From Micromonospora chokoriensis (GTDB taxonomy: Bacteria; Actinomycetota; Actinomycetes; Mycobacteriales; Micromonosporaceae), in the NCBI RefSeq assembly GCF_000718555.1, contig NZ_JOAN01000013.1, positions 62,001-126,000 on the forward strand: a stretch of DNA of 64,000 nt, given 5' to 3'. The notes under the pieces were generated by a model that did not search any database, was not told the origin of the DNA, and saw nothing but the letters and a program-made list of their open reading frames with translations. The position numbers were made by a program, and so were the translations under genes. This document shows positions 50,882-64,000 of the stretch, one piece after another (within the stretch, counting starts at the first letter, position 1; each line of letters begins with the position of its first letter).

Positions 50882-53800
50882 TCAGAGCTGGCGACCGGGT
50901 GCCAGCCGGGTGGCATCGCCACCGAGCCGCCCGGTGCCCTTGACCGTCTCGCCGTCGTTCGCCTTGACCCCGGCCTTGCTGGCCGCGCCGCCGAGCCGAA
51001 CGATCATGGCGTCGGCGTCCCGGATCAGCACGTCCCGGACCTCCGCCTCGGGCACCAGCGTGGCGTCGGAGGCGAGCGTCCGGAACGCGGTCAGCTGCCG
51101 GACCGCCGCCTTGTCGTCGCCGGCCGCCTCGGACGCACGCACAGCGTCGAGCTTGTTCGACAACTGCTTGTGCGCCTTGGTCGAGAGCCGCCCGGTCGCC
51201 TTGAACCGGTCCAGCAGACTCTGCATGTCCCGGAACGAGGTGGTGACGAAGAACCGGACCGTCGAGGTGGTCTTGTTGCCCGCCTTGTCGGTCGCGGTCA
51301 CGGTCAGCTCGTGCAGGCCGAGAGACAGGTCGTACATGGCCTGCAGAGTGCCGCTGGCGTACGCCTGGCCGTCGAGCTGGCCGACCACGGTGGCGATGCC
51401 CGAGGTCGGGTCGACGGCCTGCCAGGACACTCGGACGTCCTGGCTGTCGCCGTAGAGCTGGCCGTCGGCGAGCCCGGACACCAGCAGCGTCGGCTTGGTG
51501 CCGTCGATGCGCACCACCGCCGACTTGAGCGTCTCGACGTTGCCCGCCTTGTCCGTCGAGCGGTACAGCAGCTCGTGCTGCCCGTCGCCGGTCACCTCGA
51601 CCGGAGTCGAGTACGGCGTCCACGCGCCACCGTCCAGCGACCACTCCACCGTCTTGACGCCGGAACCGGCGTCGGTCGAGGTCAGCACGACCGGGATGGT
51701 CCCGTTGTGCCAGCCGGCGTCGTTCGCCGCAGCGAACGTCGCCGAGGTCACCGGCGCGGTGGCGTCGATCTTGACCGAGACGGTCTTCGTCGCCTCCACG
51801 TTGCCGGCCTTGTCCGTCGAGCGGAACCGAAGCTCGTGCTCGCCGTCCCCGCTGACCGCCACCGCAGCGGTGTAGGCCGTCCAGGTGGTCGCCCCGTCCA
51901 GCTGGTACTCCGTGCTGGCGAGCCCGCTACCGCCGGCCTCGTCGGCACCGGTGAGCGTGATCGTCACCGGCCCGGTGTGCCACCCCTCGGTCGGGGTGCC
52001 GGAGACCGACGCCGTGGTCACCGGAGCGGTCTCGTCGGCCACCTTCGTGCTGAGCCGGAAGTAGTCGAACGAGGCGGTCTTCGACGCCGTCTGGTTGGCG
52101 CCGAGGGTGAAGAGCCCGACCTTCGGGGTGGCCCCGACCGCGCTGTTGGTAAGCGCCGTCAACGCGGTCCAGGTCGTCCCGTCGGCCGAGTACGACGCGG
52201 TGAACGTGTCGCCCGTGCGGGCCAGTCGCAGGTGCCACACGGCTGCGGTCAGGCTGGCCGCCTCCGGCTGCGGGTTCTGCACCGTCCCGGCGATCTCGCT
52301 GCGGAACTCGATCCGCCGCGTCACCGCCTGGCCGGCCTGGTTGTCCGCGATGAAGTCGAACTTCAGGTAGTTGTCGTCGTCGGCCTGCACGAGCAGACCG
52401 GCCTGCTGGTACTGCTCGTTCAGCAGACTGCCGTCGACCTTCGTCTCCAGGGTCCAGTCGCCCGACGGCGCGGTCTGGAGGATGAAGTTCTTCGGCCCGG
52501 TGTTGTCGGTGCCGTAGATGTCACCGTTGGGCACGTCGATGCGCAGCGCACCGCCGGTGACCCGGTAACCGGCCGGGTCCTCCCGCAGGATCGCGTCCCA
52601 CCGGCACTTGTCCAGCGAGTCACCGTTGAACTCGTCCGACGGATCGACCGGGCCAGCCGGAGCGTCCGGAGTCACCTGGAACGAGTCGAACGCCGCGTTG
52701 ACGACCGGAGCCTCGGTGCCGCCGTTGAGGGCGAAGACACCGATCCGCGGGTTGGTGATGCCGGCGAGCGCGGCCGAACGGCCGACCGGGGTGAAGGTCT
52801 GCCCGTCGCCCGAGGCGGACGCGGTCAGGTTCGTCCCGTCGCTGGTGATCCGCAGGTACACGGTGTCACCCGCCGGTGCGGCGGTGGCGTCGGCACTCTC
52901 GTTGCGAGGCGTGGCCGCCGTCTCCCGGATGAACTCCACCCGACGACTGCCGTTGTAGAGCAGGTCCAGCTTGGCGTAGTTGTCGTCGTCGCCGTACACC
53001 AGCAGGCCGGCCTGCTGGTAGTTGGCAGTCACCGGGAGGGTCACCTTCGTGGTCATCTCCCACGCGCCGGTCGGCGCCGGCTGGAGCACCAGGTTGGTGG
53101 CGTCGTTGCGGGAACCGTAGAGGTCACCCACGCCGGTGGGCAGCCGCAGCGCGCCGCCACTGAGCGAGTAGAGCTGGTTCTCCCGGATCACGCTGGTCCA
53201 GCGGGCCTTGTCGAGGCTGTTGCCGTTGAAGTCGTCCGAACGCGCCCCGAAGCAGGACGTGTCCGGCGCGTCGACCTTCACCGGCACCGTGGCGTACGAC
53301 TTGGCGCCCTTGCTGTCGGTCACCGTGAGGGTGGCCGTGAAGGTGCCCGGGCTGGTGTAGGTGTGGCTGGCGTCCAGGGTGGTCGCCGTGCCGCCGTCAC
53401 CGAAGTCCCAGGCGTACGTCAGCGGGGTGTCGCCCTCGGCGTCGGTGGCCGTGCCGTCGAAGGCGACGGTGACCGGTGCGGTGCCGGTGGCCGGGGTAGC
53501 CGTGGCGCTGACCACCGGCGGCCCGTTCTCGGTGACACCGCGGCCGACGAAGTCCATCCAGTTGACGTTGAACAGCGAACCCGTTCCGCCGTTCGGATCG
53601 CGAGCCAGGAAGTACAGCGAGCCGCTCGCCGCGCCGGTGACCGGTGCGCTCACGTCCGTGTACGTCTGCCACGCGCCGGTCGCCGGCACGGTGGCCGTGG
53701 CGACCACCGGTCCGTCAACCGCACCCGCGCGGACCTCGATCCGACCGCCAGCGGCGGCCGAGGCGGCCCGGAACCGGATCTCGGTGATGTTGGTCAGGTC

Positions 53801-56713
53801 CGCCGGGGCCACCGACCACCAGTCGCCGTCCTCGATGAACGCGATGTTCTGACCACCGCCGGCGCTGTCGGCGCCGGTCTCCCGCTGCACGCCGGCGTCG
53901 CCGCCGCCGGTGCTCACCGGGGCACGCCCGGTGGCGGTGAAGTACTCGGCCTGCTTCTGCTTCGGCTGGAGGACCTCGATCTGCCGGCCGGTCAGCGGGC
54001 CGGAACCACCGGCGCCGCCCTTGTCGGTGTAGGTGGCCTCGAAGACCGTGAAGACGTTCGCCTCGGCGCCGTGCCCGGAGGCGAGCGACGTCTGGACGGT
54101 GCCGGTGCAGCCGGTGTGCTGCTCCAGCGGGTGGGCGTGCTCGTCGTGACCGAGCAGCACCTGAAGCTGCACCCGGGAGCAGTCGATCTGCCCGTCCTCC
54201 GGGTCGGTCACCTTGATCGTGTAGCGGACCTGGTCACCCCAGTTGAAGAAGCCGCCGTCCGGGGGGAACTCGATGTTCACCGTCGGCGCGGTGTTGCCCA
54301 CGGTGACCGGTACGTTGGCCACCGCGGTACGACCCTTGGGGTTGGTGACGGTGAGCTGGGCGGTGAAGCTGCCCGCCGCCGCGTACGTGTGGGTCGGGTT
54401 GGCCTCGGTCGAGGTCTGCCCGTCGCCGAAGGTCCAGGCGTAGGTGAGCGTGCCACCGTCCGGGTCCCGGGAGCCGGCGCTGGAGAAGGTGACGGTCAAC
54501 GGCGCCGGACCCGAGGTCGGGTTGGCGGAGGCCGCCGCGATCGGCGCGCGGTCACCGGCGGTGTAGTCGATCCGGTAGATGCCGGAGTTGTCGTTGTTGC
54601 CGCCGAAGCCGCTGCCCCACTCGATCAGGTACAGCGCGCCGTCCGGGCCGAACTCGAAGTCCATCGGCCGGATCATGCTCATGCCGGTGAGCAGCTGGTT
54701 GATGTCCACCAACGACTTGCCGTCGGGGGTCATCTGCATGGTGTACATCTTGTTCTGGTTCCACTCGCCGAGCAGAGCCTTGCCGTCGTAGTACGCCGGC
54801 CACTTGCGGCTGGAGTTGAGATCGGCGTCGTACCGGTAGACCGGGCCGCCCATCGGGGCGCCACCGCCGCCGATCTCCGGGTAGCGCGCGTCACCGGCGT
54901 ACCCGTAGTCGACGGTCGCCGGGACCACCGGCGGAAGGTTGGTCAGGCCGGTGTTGTTTGGCGAGTTGTTCACCGGCGCCGCGCAGTCGAACTTCGCGCC
55001 GCTCGGGCCGGACGGGAACGTGTAGTCGTTGTACGCCTCGTTCGTCCCGGTGCAGTACGGCCAGCCGTAGTTGCCCGGGGTGACGACGTTCCACTCGACC
55101 AGACCGCGGGGGCCCCGGTTCGGGTTGTCCGAGTTGGCGTCCGGTCCGTAGTCCGCGACGTACAGCGTGTTGGTCTTCGGGTCGGTGCCGATCCGGAACG
55201 GGTTGCGGAAGCCCATCGCGTAGATCTCGGGACGGGTCTTCTCGGTGCCCGGGGCGAAGAGGTTGCCCGCCGGAACGGTGTACGTCCCGTCGTCCTCCGG
55301 GTGGATCCGGATCACCTTGCCGCGCAGGTCGTTCGTGTTGCCGGAGCTGCGCTGCGCGTCGTAGTCCTGGCGACCCGACCGCTCGTCGATCGGCGCGTAC
55401 GAGTTCGACTCGAACGGGTTGGTGTTGTCACCGGTGGCCAGGTAGAGGTTGCCGTCACCGTCGAAGGTCATGCTGCCGCCAGCGTGGCAGCAGGTGTTGC
55501 GCTGGGTGTCGACCCGCAGCACCTGCTTCTCGCTGGCCAGGCTGATGGTGTCGCCGGTCACCGTGAAGCGGGACAGCAGGTTGCGGGTGACCCCGTCGTT
55601 CGGGGCGTAGTACAGGTACACCCACTTGTTGGTGGCGAAGTCCGGGTCGAGCCGGATGCCGATGAGGCCGTCCTCGTTGCCGCTGAAGACGTCCAGGTCG
55701 ACGGCGGTGACGGTGTTGCCGGTGTCCGGCTTGACGATCTGCACGCGTCCGTCGCGCTCGATGTAGAAGACCCGCCCGTCGGGGGCGACGTCCAGCTCCA
55801 TCGGGTTGCTGGTGTTGCTGTCCAGCGTGACCTTCTCGAAGTTCGAGGTCTTCGAGGCGCCGCAGTCGGCGTTCTCCACACCTGCCGCGGTGCGGATGCC
55901 GCCGAGCAGGTGAGAGAGGAAGCCGGGCTCGGCGTACGACTCCCGGGTGTGCCCGCCTCCGGTGTACCAGGAGCGGCCACCGTCGAAGTCCTGACACCAG
56001 GAGGTCGGGTGGTCGGCGCCCATCGCACCCGCGCCTGGGGTGTAGCTCTTCTCGTCCAGGCTGGCCAGCACGTGCACGTCCGGCCGGGGGTTGGTCTGGA
56101 AGTTGTACCACTCGTCGAAGCGGGACCAGCGGTCCGGCAGCCCGGCCGTGGACGGGTGGGCGTGGTCCTCCACCTTGACCGTGGCCTGCTGGTTCTGCGG
56201 GTGGTTGGCGAAGTACGCGCCGACCAGGTCGCCGTACCAGGCCCAGCTGTACTCGGTGTCCGACGCGGCGTGGATGCCGACGTAACCGCCGCCGGCCTTC
56301 ACGTAGCGCTCGAACGCCGCCTGCTGCTCGGCGTTGAGCACGTCACCGGTGGTGGAGAGCCAGATCACCGCCTTGTACTTCGCCAGGTTGGCGTCGTTGA
56401 ATGCGGCGCCGTCCTCGGAGTTGTCCACGGTGAATCCGTTGGCGGCACCGAGTTGTTGGATGGCGGCGATGCCGGTGGGGATGGAGTCGTGCCGGAAGCC
56501 GGCGGTCTTGGAGAAGACGAGGACGGAGAAGGGATCGGCTGCGGCCTTTGGCGCCTTCGGCACCACCTGGCTGACCGGGGCTGCGGCTTTCGCATCCCGT
56601 GGGGGGACCTGGGCGGCCGCCTGGGCGGGCGTGCCGAACAGGGTGGTCGAGGCCATGGCCAGGGAAATTAGGGTTGCGGTGATGGGTACGCGGGCACGAC
56701 GAGAACGGGACAC
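50882..56713 (-). CDS. Giant secreted ThuA / sugar-dehydrogenase / PKD protein
   Basis: The product is 1943 residues from GTG 56713, placed after AGGAGG. It has a signal peptide (about 1-33, ending FGTPAQAAA). Then come a ThuA-like glutamine-amidotransferase-fold domain (about 55-270, with KTAGFRHDSIP and GGGYVGIHAASDTEYSW) and a PQQ-dependent glucose/sorbosone-type dehydrogenase propeller (about 320-720, with NPFRIGTDPKTNTLYVADYG and IEWGSGFGGNNDNSGIYRID). After these lie a PKD domain (about 721-805, WTFGDGQTS), a region to about 920, and a CBM6-like domain (about 921-1058, QNIAFIEDGDWWSVAPAD). A second PKD domain (YAWDFGDGGTAT), two DUF1349-like beta-sandwiches (about 1148-1560, DDFNGNSLDKARW and DEFNGDSLDKCRW) and three Ig-like domains with RSTDKAGNVE follow. 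A helical tail completes it. It probably binds and oxidises or degrades sugars outside the cell. The substrate is unknown. Confidence 0.93.
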   Translation of the reverse strand: MSRSRRARVPITATLISLAMASTTLFGTPAQAAAQVPPRDAKAAAPVSQVVPKAPKAAADPFSVLVFSKTAGFRHDSIPTGIAAIQQLGAANGFTVDNSEDGAAFNDANLAKYKAVIWLSTTGDVLNAEQQAAFERYVKAGGGYVGIHAASDTEYSWAWYGDLVGAYFANHPQNQQATVKVEDHAHPSTAGLPDRWSRFDEWYNFQTNPRPDVHVLASLDEKSYTPGAGAMGADHPTSWCQDFDGGRSWYTGGGHTRESYAEPGFLSHLLGGIRTAAGVENADCGASKTSNFEKVTLDSNTSNPMELDVAPDGRVFYIERDGRVQIVKPDTGNTVTAVDLDVFSGNEDGLIGIRLDPDFATNKWVYLYYAPNDGVTRNLLSRFTVTGDTISLASEKQVLRVDTQRNTCCHAGGSMTFDGDGNLYLATGDNTNPFESNSYAPIDERSGRQDYDAQRSSGNTNDLRGKVIRIHPEDDGTYTVPAGNLFAPGTEKTRPEIYAMGFRNPFRIGTDPKTNTLYVADYGPDANSDNPNRGPRGLVEWNVVTPGNYGWPYCTGTNEAYNDYTFPSGPSGAKFDCAAPVNNSPNNTGLTNLPPVVPATVDYGYAGDARYPEIGGGGAPMGGPVYRYDADLNSSRKWPAYYDGKALLGEWNQNKMYTMQMTPDGKSLVDINQLLTGMSMIRPMDFEFGPDGALYLIEWGSGFGGNNDNSGIYRIDYTAGDRAPIAAASANPTSGPAPLTVTFSSAGSRDPDGGTLTYAWTFGDGQTSTEANPTHTYAAAGSFTAQLTVTNPKGRTAVANVPVTVGNTAPTVNIEFPPDGGFFNWGDQVRYTIKVTDPEDGQIDCSRVQLQVLLGHDEHAHPLEQHTGCTGTVQTSLASGHGAEANVFTVFEATYTDKGGAGGSGPLTGRQIEVLQPKQKQAEYFTATGRAPVSTGGGDAGVQRETGADSAGGGQNIAFIEDGDWWSVAPADLTNITEIRFRAASAAAGGRIEVRAGAVDGPVVATATVPATGAWQTYTDVSAPVTGAASGSLYFLARDPNGGTGSLFNVNWMDFVGRGVTENGPPVVSATATPATGTAPVTVAFDGTATDAEGDTPLTYAWDFGDGGTATTLDASHTYTSPGTFTATLTVTDSKGAKSYATVPVKVDAPDTSCFGARSDDFNGNSLDKARWTSVIRENQLYSLSGGALRLPTGVGDLYGSRNDATNLVLQPAPTGAWEMTTKVTLPVTANYQQAGLLVYGDDDNYAKLDLLYNGSRRVEFIRETAATPRNESADATAAPAGDTVYLRITSDGTNLTASASGDGQTFTPVGRSAALAGITNPRIGVFALNGGTEAPVVNAAFDSFQVTPDAPAGPVDPSDEFNGDSLDKCRWDAILREDPAGYRVTGGALRIDVPNGDIYGTDNTGPKNFILQTAPSGDWTLETKVDGSLLNEQYQQAGLLVQADDDNYLKFDFIADNQAGQAVTRRIEFRSEIAGTVQNPQPEAASLTAAVWHLRLARTGDTFTASYSADGTTWTALTALTNSAVGATPKVGLFTLGANQTASKTASFDYFRLSTKVADETAPVTTASVSGTPTEGWHTGPVTITLTGADEAGGSGLASTEYQLDGATTWTAYTAAVAVSGDGEHELRFRSTDKAGNVEATKTVSVKIDATAPVTSATFAAANDAGWHNGTIPVVLTSTDAGSGVKTVEWSLDGGAWTPYSTPVEVTGDGQHELLYRSTDKAGNVETLKSAVVRIDGTKPTLLVSGLADGQLYGDSQDVRVSWQAVDPTSGIATVVGQLDGQAYASGTLQAMYDLSLGLHELTVTATDKAGNKTTSTVRFFVTTSFRDMQSLLDRFKATGRLSTKAHKQLSNKLDAVRASEAAGDDKAAVRQLTAFRTLASDATLVPEAEVRDVLIRDADAMIVRLGGAASKAGVKANDGETVKGTGRLGGDATRLAPGRQL

Positions 56714-57029
56714 GCCGCCTCCTGTGTCGTAGTGACATGGCTCGCGGGAGTCGGCTCGCCGAAGGCCGTCCCTGATGGAGTCGGTGGTCACACCGTGCCA
56801 GGGTGCCCCCACCGACATTTTGTCGAATCGCTGAACAAATTAATTCGGCTGGCTCGATGTCGGGCAAGATGCGAGCGGGTAACGGTTCTGCAACGGGGGG
56901 CGACATTCCGAACAGGACCGCATGAAGTGCCCCATGGATCTTCCTCGTTCTGGCAAGGCGCGGCCCGCCGGCCGCCGCCGCCCCCGCGCCTTGGCAGGCC
57001 GGCGGTTCTGTCGTACGGTGACACGCAAG

Positions 57030-57120
57030 TAACCCACGGGAGCCCGGTGTACCGGGCTGAGAGGGGGGCTGACAGCCCCCGACCGTTGAACCTGATCCGG
57101 GTAATGCCGGCGCAGGGAGG
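57030..57120 (+). promoter_or_regulatory. TPP riboswitch (THI element)
   Basis: The conserved blocks appear in order: CGGGAGCCCGG, a variable stem, CTGAGAGG, then the thi box core TTGAACCTGATCCGGGTAAT and GCCGGCGCAGGGA. This is the TPP aptamer controlling thiamine genes. It ends about ten nucleotides before the thiE start, so it probably blocks translation initiation. A possible upstream promoter is TTGGCA (56993-56998) with TACGGT (57014-57019), though at 15-nt spacing. The 416-nt gap between the divergent giant gene and thiE holds only these signals. Confidence 0.97.
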
Positions 57121-57129
57121 AGAGTTGCC

Positions 57130-57756
57130 GTGCCGTCCCTAGGGCGATTGCATCTCATCACCGACACCCGACCCGGGCGCGACCCGCTCGCCGTGGTCCG
57201 GGCCGCCCTCACCGTGGCCCGCGCCGACCTGGTGGTGCAGGTCCGGGTCGAGGATTCCGCCACCGACCGCGAGGCGTACGACCTGGCCCGGCAGGTGCTG
57301 GCGCTCTGCACCTCGTATGAGGCGACCTGCCTGGTCAACGACCGGTTGCACGTAGCGCTGGCGGTGGGCGCCGCCGGTGGTCACGTCGGCGCCGAGGACC
57401 TGCCGGTCGCCGCCGCCCGCCGGGTGCTCGGCCCCACCGGAGTGCTGGGCGCCACCGCCCGTGCGCCGGGCACGGCGGCCGAGGCCGTCGCGGCGGGAGC
57501 CAGCTATCTCGGCGTCGGGCCGTGCCACACCACAAGCACCAAGACCGGCCTGCCGGATCCCATCGGGCCCGCCGGGGTACGCGCCGTCGTCGACGCCGTC
57601 GACGTCCCGGTCATCGCGATCGGTGGCGTGACCGCCGCCCGGGTGCCGGCGCTGCGGGCCGCCGGGGCGTACGGGGTGGCGGTGGTCGGTGCCGTCTGCG
57701 CCGCCGCCGACCCGGCACGGGCCACCGCAGAGCTGATCGAGGCCCTGACGTGCTGA
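57130..57756 (+). CDS. thiE: Thiamine phosphate synthase
   Basis: ThiE of 208 residues joins HMP pyrophosphate and thiazole phosphate to form thiamine phosphate. It is a TIM barrel with GPCHTTSTKTGLPDPIGPAG, the pyrophosphate and substrate-binding stretch, and VIAIGGVTAARVPALRAAGA. It starts at GTG 57130, just after the TPP riboswitch. Its last bases overlap thiO. A second ThiE-like gene lies later in the operon. Confidence 0.93.
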   Translation: MPSLGRLHLITDTRPGRDPLAVVRAALTVARADLVVQVRVEDSATDREAYDLARQVLALCTSYEATCLVNDRLHVALAVGAAGGHVGAEDLPVAAARRVLGPTGVLGATARAPGTAAEAVAAGASYLGVGPCHTTSTKTGLPDPIGPAGVRAVVDAVDVPVIAIGGVTAARVPALRAAGAYGVAVVGAVCAAADPARATAELIEALTC

Positions 57757-58906
57757 CCGGCCGGGTCCCGTCACCGCCATCGAGCGACCGGGTCCGGCCG
57801 GACGTCGCGGTGGTGGGGGCGGGGCCGATCGGGCTCGCGATCGCCTGGCGCTGCGCCGGCCGTGGGCTGCGGGTGGAGGTGCACGATCCAGCGCCCGGCT
57901 CGGGGGCGTCGGCGGTCGCCGCCGGAATGCTCTCCCCGGTCGCCGAGGCGTACTTCGGTGAGCGGCAGCTGACCGAGTTGCTGCTCGCATCCGCCGCCCG
58001 CTGGCCGGCGTTCGCCGCCGAGCTGACCGAGACGACCGGCGCCGAGATCGGCTACCGGGGCGAGGGCACTCTGATGGTCGGGCTGACCGGCGACGACCTG
58101 GCCGAGGCGCGTCGGCTGTGGGCGTACCAACAGGGGTTGGGTCTGCCCGTGACGCCGTTGCGCCCCAGCGAGCTGCGCGACCGCGAACCGGCGCTCGCCC
58201 CGCGGGTGCGCGGCGGAGCGCTCGCGACCACCGACCACCAGGTCGACCCCCGGCTGCTGGTGCCGGCGCTGCGCACGGCCGCGCAGCGGGCCGGCGCGGT
58301 GCTCGTGCCGCAGCCGGTCCGGCACCTGTCCGAGGTGGACGCACGCGTCACCGTGGTCGCCGCCGGCTGCGGGGCCGCCGCGCTCACCGGCCTGCCGGTG
58401 CGGCCGGTGAAGGGCCAGATCCTCCGGCTCCGCGCGCCCGACGGCGTCGCGCCGGGCTTCCGGCACGTGATCCGGGGGTACGCCGACGGCGAGTCTGTCT
58501 ACCTGGTGCCCCGCGCCGACGGCGAGGTCGTGCTCGGCGCGACGGTCGAGGAGCGGTCGGACACCACGGTCACCGCCGGTGCCGTGCAGCGCCTGCTGCG
58601 CGCCGGGATCGACCTGCTGCCCGAGCTGGCCGAGTACGACCTGGTCGAGGCGGTCGCCGGGCTGCGTCCGGGCACCCCGGACAACGCGCCGATCCTCGGG
58701 CCACTGCCCGGCCGACCAGACGTCCTGGCCGCCACCGGGCATCACCGGCACGGCATCGTGCTCACCCCGATCACCGCCGATCTGATCACCGATCTGGTGC
58801 TCGGTGGGCTACCCGACCCGCTGCTCACGCCGTTTCGCGCCGACCGCTTCGGCGCTGCCGCGGTGGCCGCGCTTGGCGGACCTGAACCGACGATGGAGGG
58901 GGACCG

Positions 58907-58916
<10 letters not shown>
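57750..58916 (+). CDS. thiO: Glycine oxidase ThiO
   Basis: ThiO of 388 residues is an FAD enzyme that oxidises glycine to dehydroglycine for the thiazole ring. The FAD Rossmann motif VAVVGAGPIGLAIAW lies at the N-terminus, and GLRPGTPDNAPILGP with TGHHRHGIVLTP is the C-terminal FAD signature. GTG 57750 overlaps the thiE stop; nothing upstream in this frame is family-like. It overlaps thiS by ten bases. Confidence 0.94.
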
Positions 58917-63111
<4,195 letters not shown>

Positions 63112-63161
63112 CCTGCCCGCAGGCGGCCGTCCTCAAGCCCGCTGGTGCCGGACGATGATCG

Positions 63162-63226
63162 ACTCGGGTTCATGGATGTCGGGGGGTCCCGGCGGGTGGG
63201 TTAGCCCGGTATCCATGAACCCGAGT
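63162..63226. repeat. Palindromic repeat after thiC
   Basis: ACTCGGGTTCATGGAT (63162-63177) and ATCCATGAACCCGAGT (63211-63226) are exact 16-bp inverted arms around a G-rich loop. It lies between the convergent thiC and the minus-strand gene, so it may also end transcription in both directions. Confidence 0.85.
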
Positions 63227-63269
63227 GAATCAAGCGGGGCCGGTCGGTGCGTCTGTGCTCCTCATGACC

Positions 63270-64000
63270 TCAGTCGCGGTGGTGTCGACCGGAGGAGCGC
63301 AGCGACCGGCGGCCGTTCTCCTGCTCTGGCTCGTTGTCCGACACCGGCTTGCTCAGACCGGCGACCCAGTCGACGAACTCCTCGTCCTGGGTCGCCAGCG
63401 GCTCCGTCACGTCCGACGCCTTCGGGCTCTCTTCCTCGGCCCGGGACCGGTTGCGCCGGAACAGCCCACCGAGCCGCCCTCGCCGGGAGGGCTGCTCGGC
63501 CACCTTCGGGGGCATCGGCGCGCCGTCGGTCTGCCCCGAGTCGCCGGTGCCGCTGGTTGCGTCGCCGGTGCTGGTTGCGTCGCTGGCGCTACCGGATGGT
63601 GCGCCAACCGGGCCCGCAGACTCGGTTGAGCCGGGGCGTTCGACCTGGGTTGTCGACTCGCTCGTCGTGGTCGGTGCCGTCGAGCTGTCCTGCGAGCCCT
63701 TCGACAGCGCACGTCGAGAGGTGTCGAACGCATTCCAGGTGCCCACCCGGCTCAGATCCGGCAACGGTGCCCGATGCCGGGACCTGGGCGTCTGCCCGGT
63801 CGACTCGGCTGACCCGTCCGGCGTCTCCGAGGTCGTTGCCGCCGGCTCGGATGCCTGTGGTGGCACCGTCCAGGTCGGGGTGACCGGCCAGGCCGACGGC
63901 GCGGGCGTCCACAGGTCCGCGTCCGGGCTGGGGGTGCTGGCCCCGAACAACCCAGCGGTGGGTACGTCCTCGGCTGCGGGCCGTGCGCTGTCGGTGTTAC
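63270..64000 (-). CDS. Low-complexity hypothetical protein, partial
   Basis: The open frame runs off the right end without a start; its C-terminal 243 residues are in the window. It is Ser/Thr/Pro/Gly-rich (for example STGDATSGTGDSGQ) with a basic cluster RRGRLGGLFRRNRSR and a tail ending NGRRSLRSSGRHHRD. No domain or membrane segment is visible in this part. The frame uses GC-rich third positions throughout, supporting coding. The function is unknown. Confidence 0.55.
   Translation of the reverse strand, partial: NTDSARPAAEDVPTAGLFGASTPSPDADLWTPAPSAWPVTPTWTVPPQASEPAATTSETPDGSAESTGQTPRSRHRAPLPDLSRVGTWNAFDTSRRALSKGSQDSSTAPTTTSESTTQVERPGSTESAGPVGAPSGSASDATSTGDATSGTGDSGQTDGAPMPPKVAEQPSRRGRLGGLFRRNRSRAEEESPKASDVTEPLATQDEEFVDWVAGLSKPVSDNEPEQENGRRSLRSSGRHHRD

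Noticed and set aside
51170..56671. Very long open frame on the plus strand opposite the giant secreted protein gene
   Set aside because: It mirrors the GC-rich third positions of the minus-strand gene; the minus frame has a signal peptide and clear domains, while the plus frame has Arg/Val-rich nonsense.

Overview
The window is high-GC actinobacterial DNA. Gene order, protein sequences and GTG/TTG start usage fit the Micromonosporaceae (Micromonospora or a close relative); this is inferred from the sequence alone. Most of it is the core transcription and translation supercluster: tRNA-Thr and tRNA-Met, rpmG, hadAB-like genes, tRNA-Trp, secE-nusG, rplKA, rplJL, rpoBC, the str operon (rpsL-rpsG-fusA-tuf), the S10-spc block (rpsJ to rplO), secY-adk-map, and the alpha block (infA-rpmJ-rpsM-rpsK-rpsD-rpoA-rplQ-truA).

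Layout. 1-4.9 kb is accessory: an ECF sigma factor coupled to a membrane protein, a decayed epoxide hydrolase remnant, a 45-residue membrane peptide and a membrane-bound GGDEF-EAL cyclic di-GMP protein. 4.9-12.3 kb carries tRNAs, rpmG, two MaoC-like dehydratase subunits, secE, nusG and the L11/L1 and L10/L12 genes, with an ABC transporter pair inserted between rplA and rplJ. 12.3-20.3 kb is rpoBC. 20.3-21.7 kb holds two small membrane-protein genes. 21.7-36.7 kb is the str, S10 and spc blocks, tightly packed with many 1-4 nt stop/start overlaps. 36.8-45.6 kb is secY-adk-map, a DUF1707 gene flanked by two copies of a palindromic repeat, and the alpha operon plus truA. 45.6-50.2 kb holds a proline-rich membrane protein, an RsmC-like methyltransferase, an ABC-F ATPase and an aldo/keto reductase. 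50.2-56.7 kb, on the minus strand, holds a small secreted anchored protein and a 1943-residue secreted ThuA/sugar-dehydrogenase/PKD protein. 57.0-63.1 kb is a TPP-riboswitch-led thiamine operon (thiE-thiO-thiS-thiG-thiE2-thiD-thiC). The right end is the 3' part of a low-complexity minus-strand gene.

How it works together. The housekeeping genes make ribosomes, RNA polymerase, elongation factors and the Sec channel. They are driven by recognisable housekeeping promoters (for example TGGACA-N17-TACACT for rpoB and TTGACC-N17-TAGTCT for rpsL) and punctuated by strong GC hairpins. The thi operon makes both halves of thiamine phosphate and is probably shut down by TPP. The regulatory and structural oddities are the most interesting part: a 20-nt element shared by the rpsL and rpsJ leaders, a perfect 20-bp palindrome at the str transcription start, repeated leaderless-type start signals, and several families of extragenic palindromes. 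Three such repeats lie inside the thiE2 reading frame and are translated as extra N- and C-terminal sequence.
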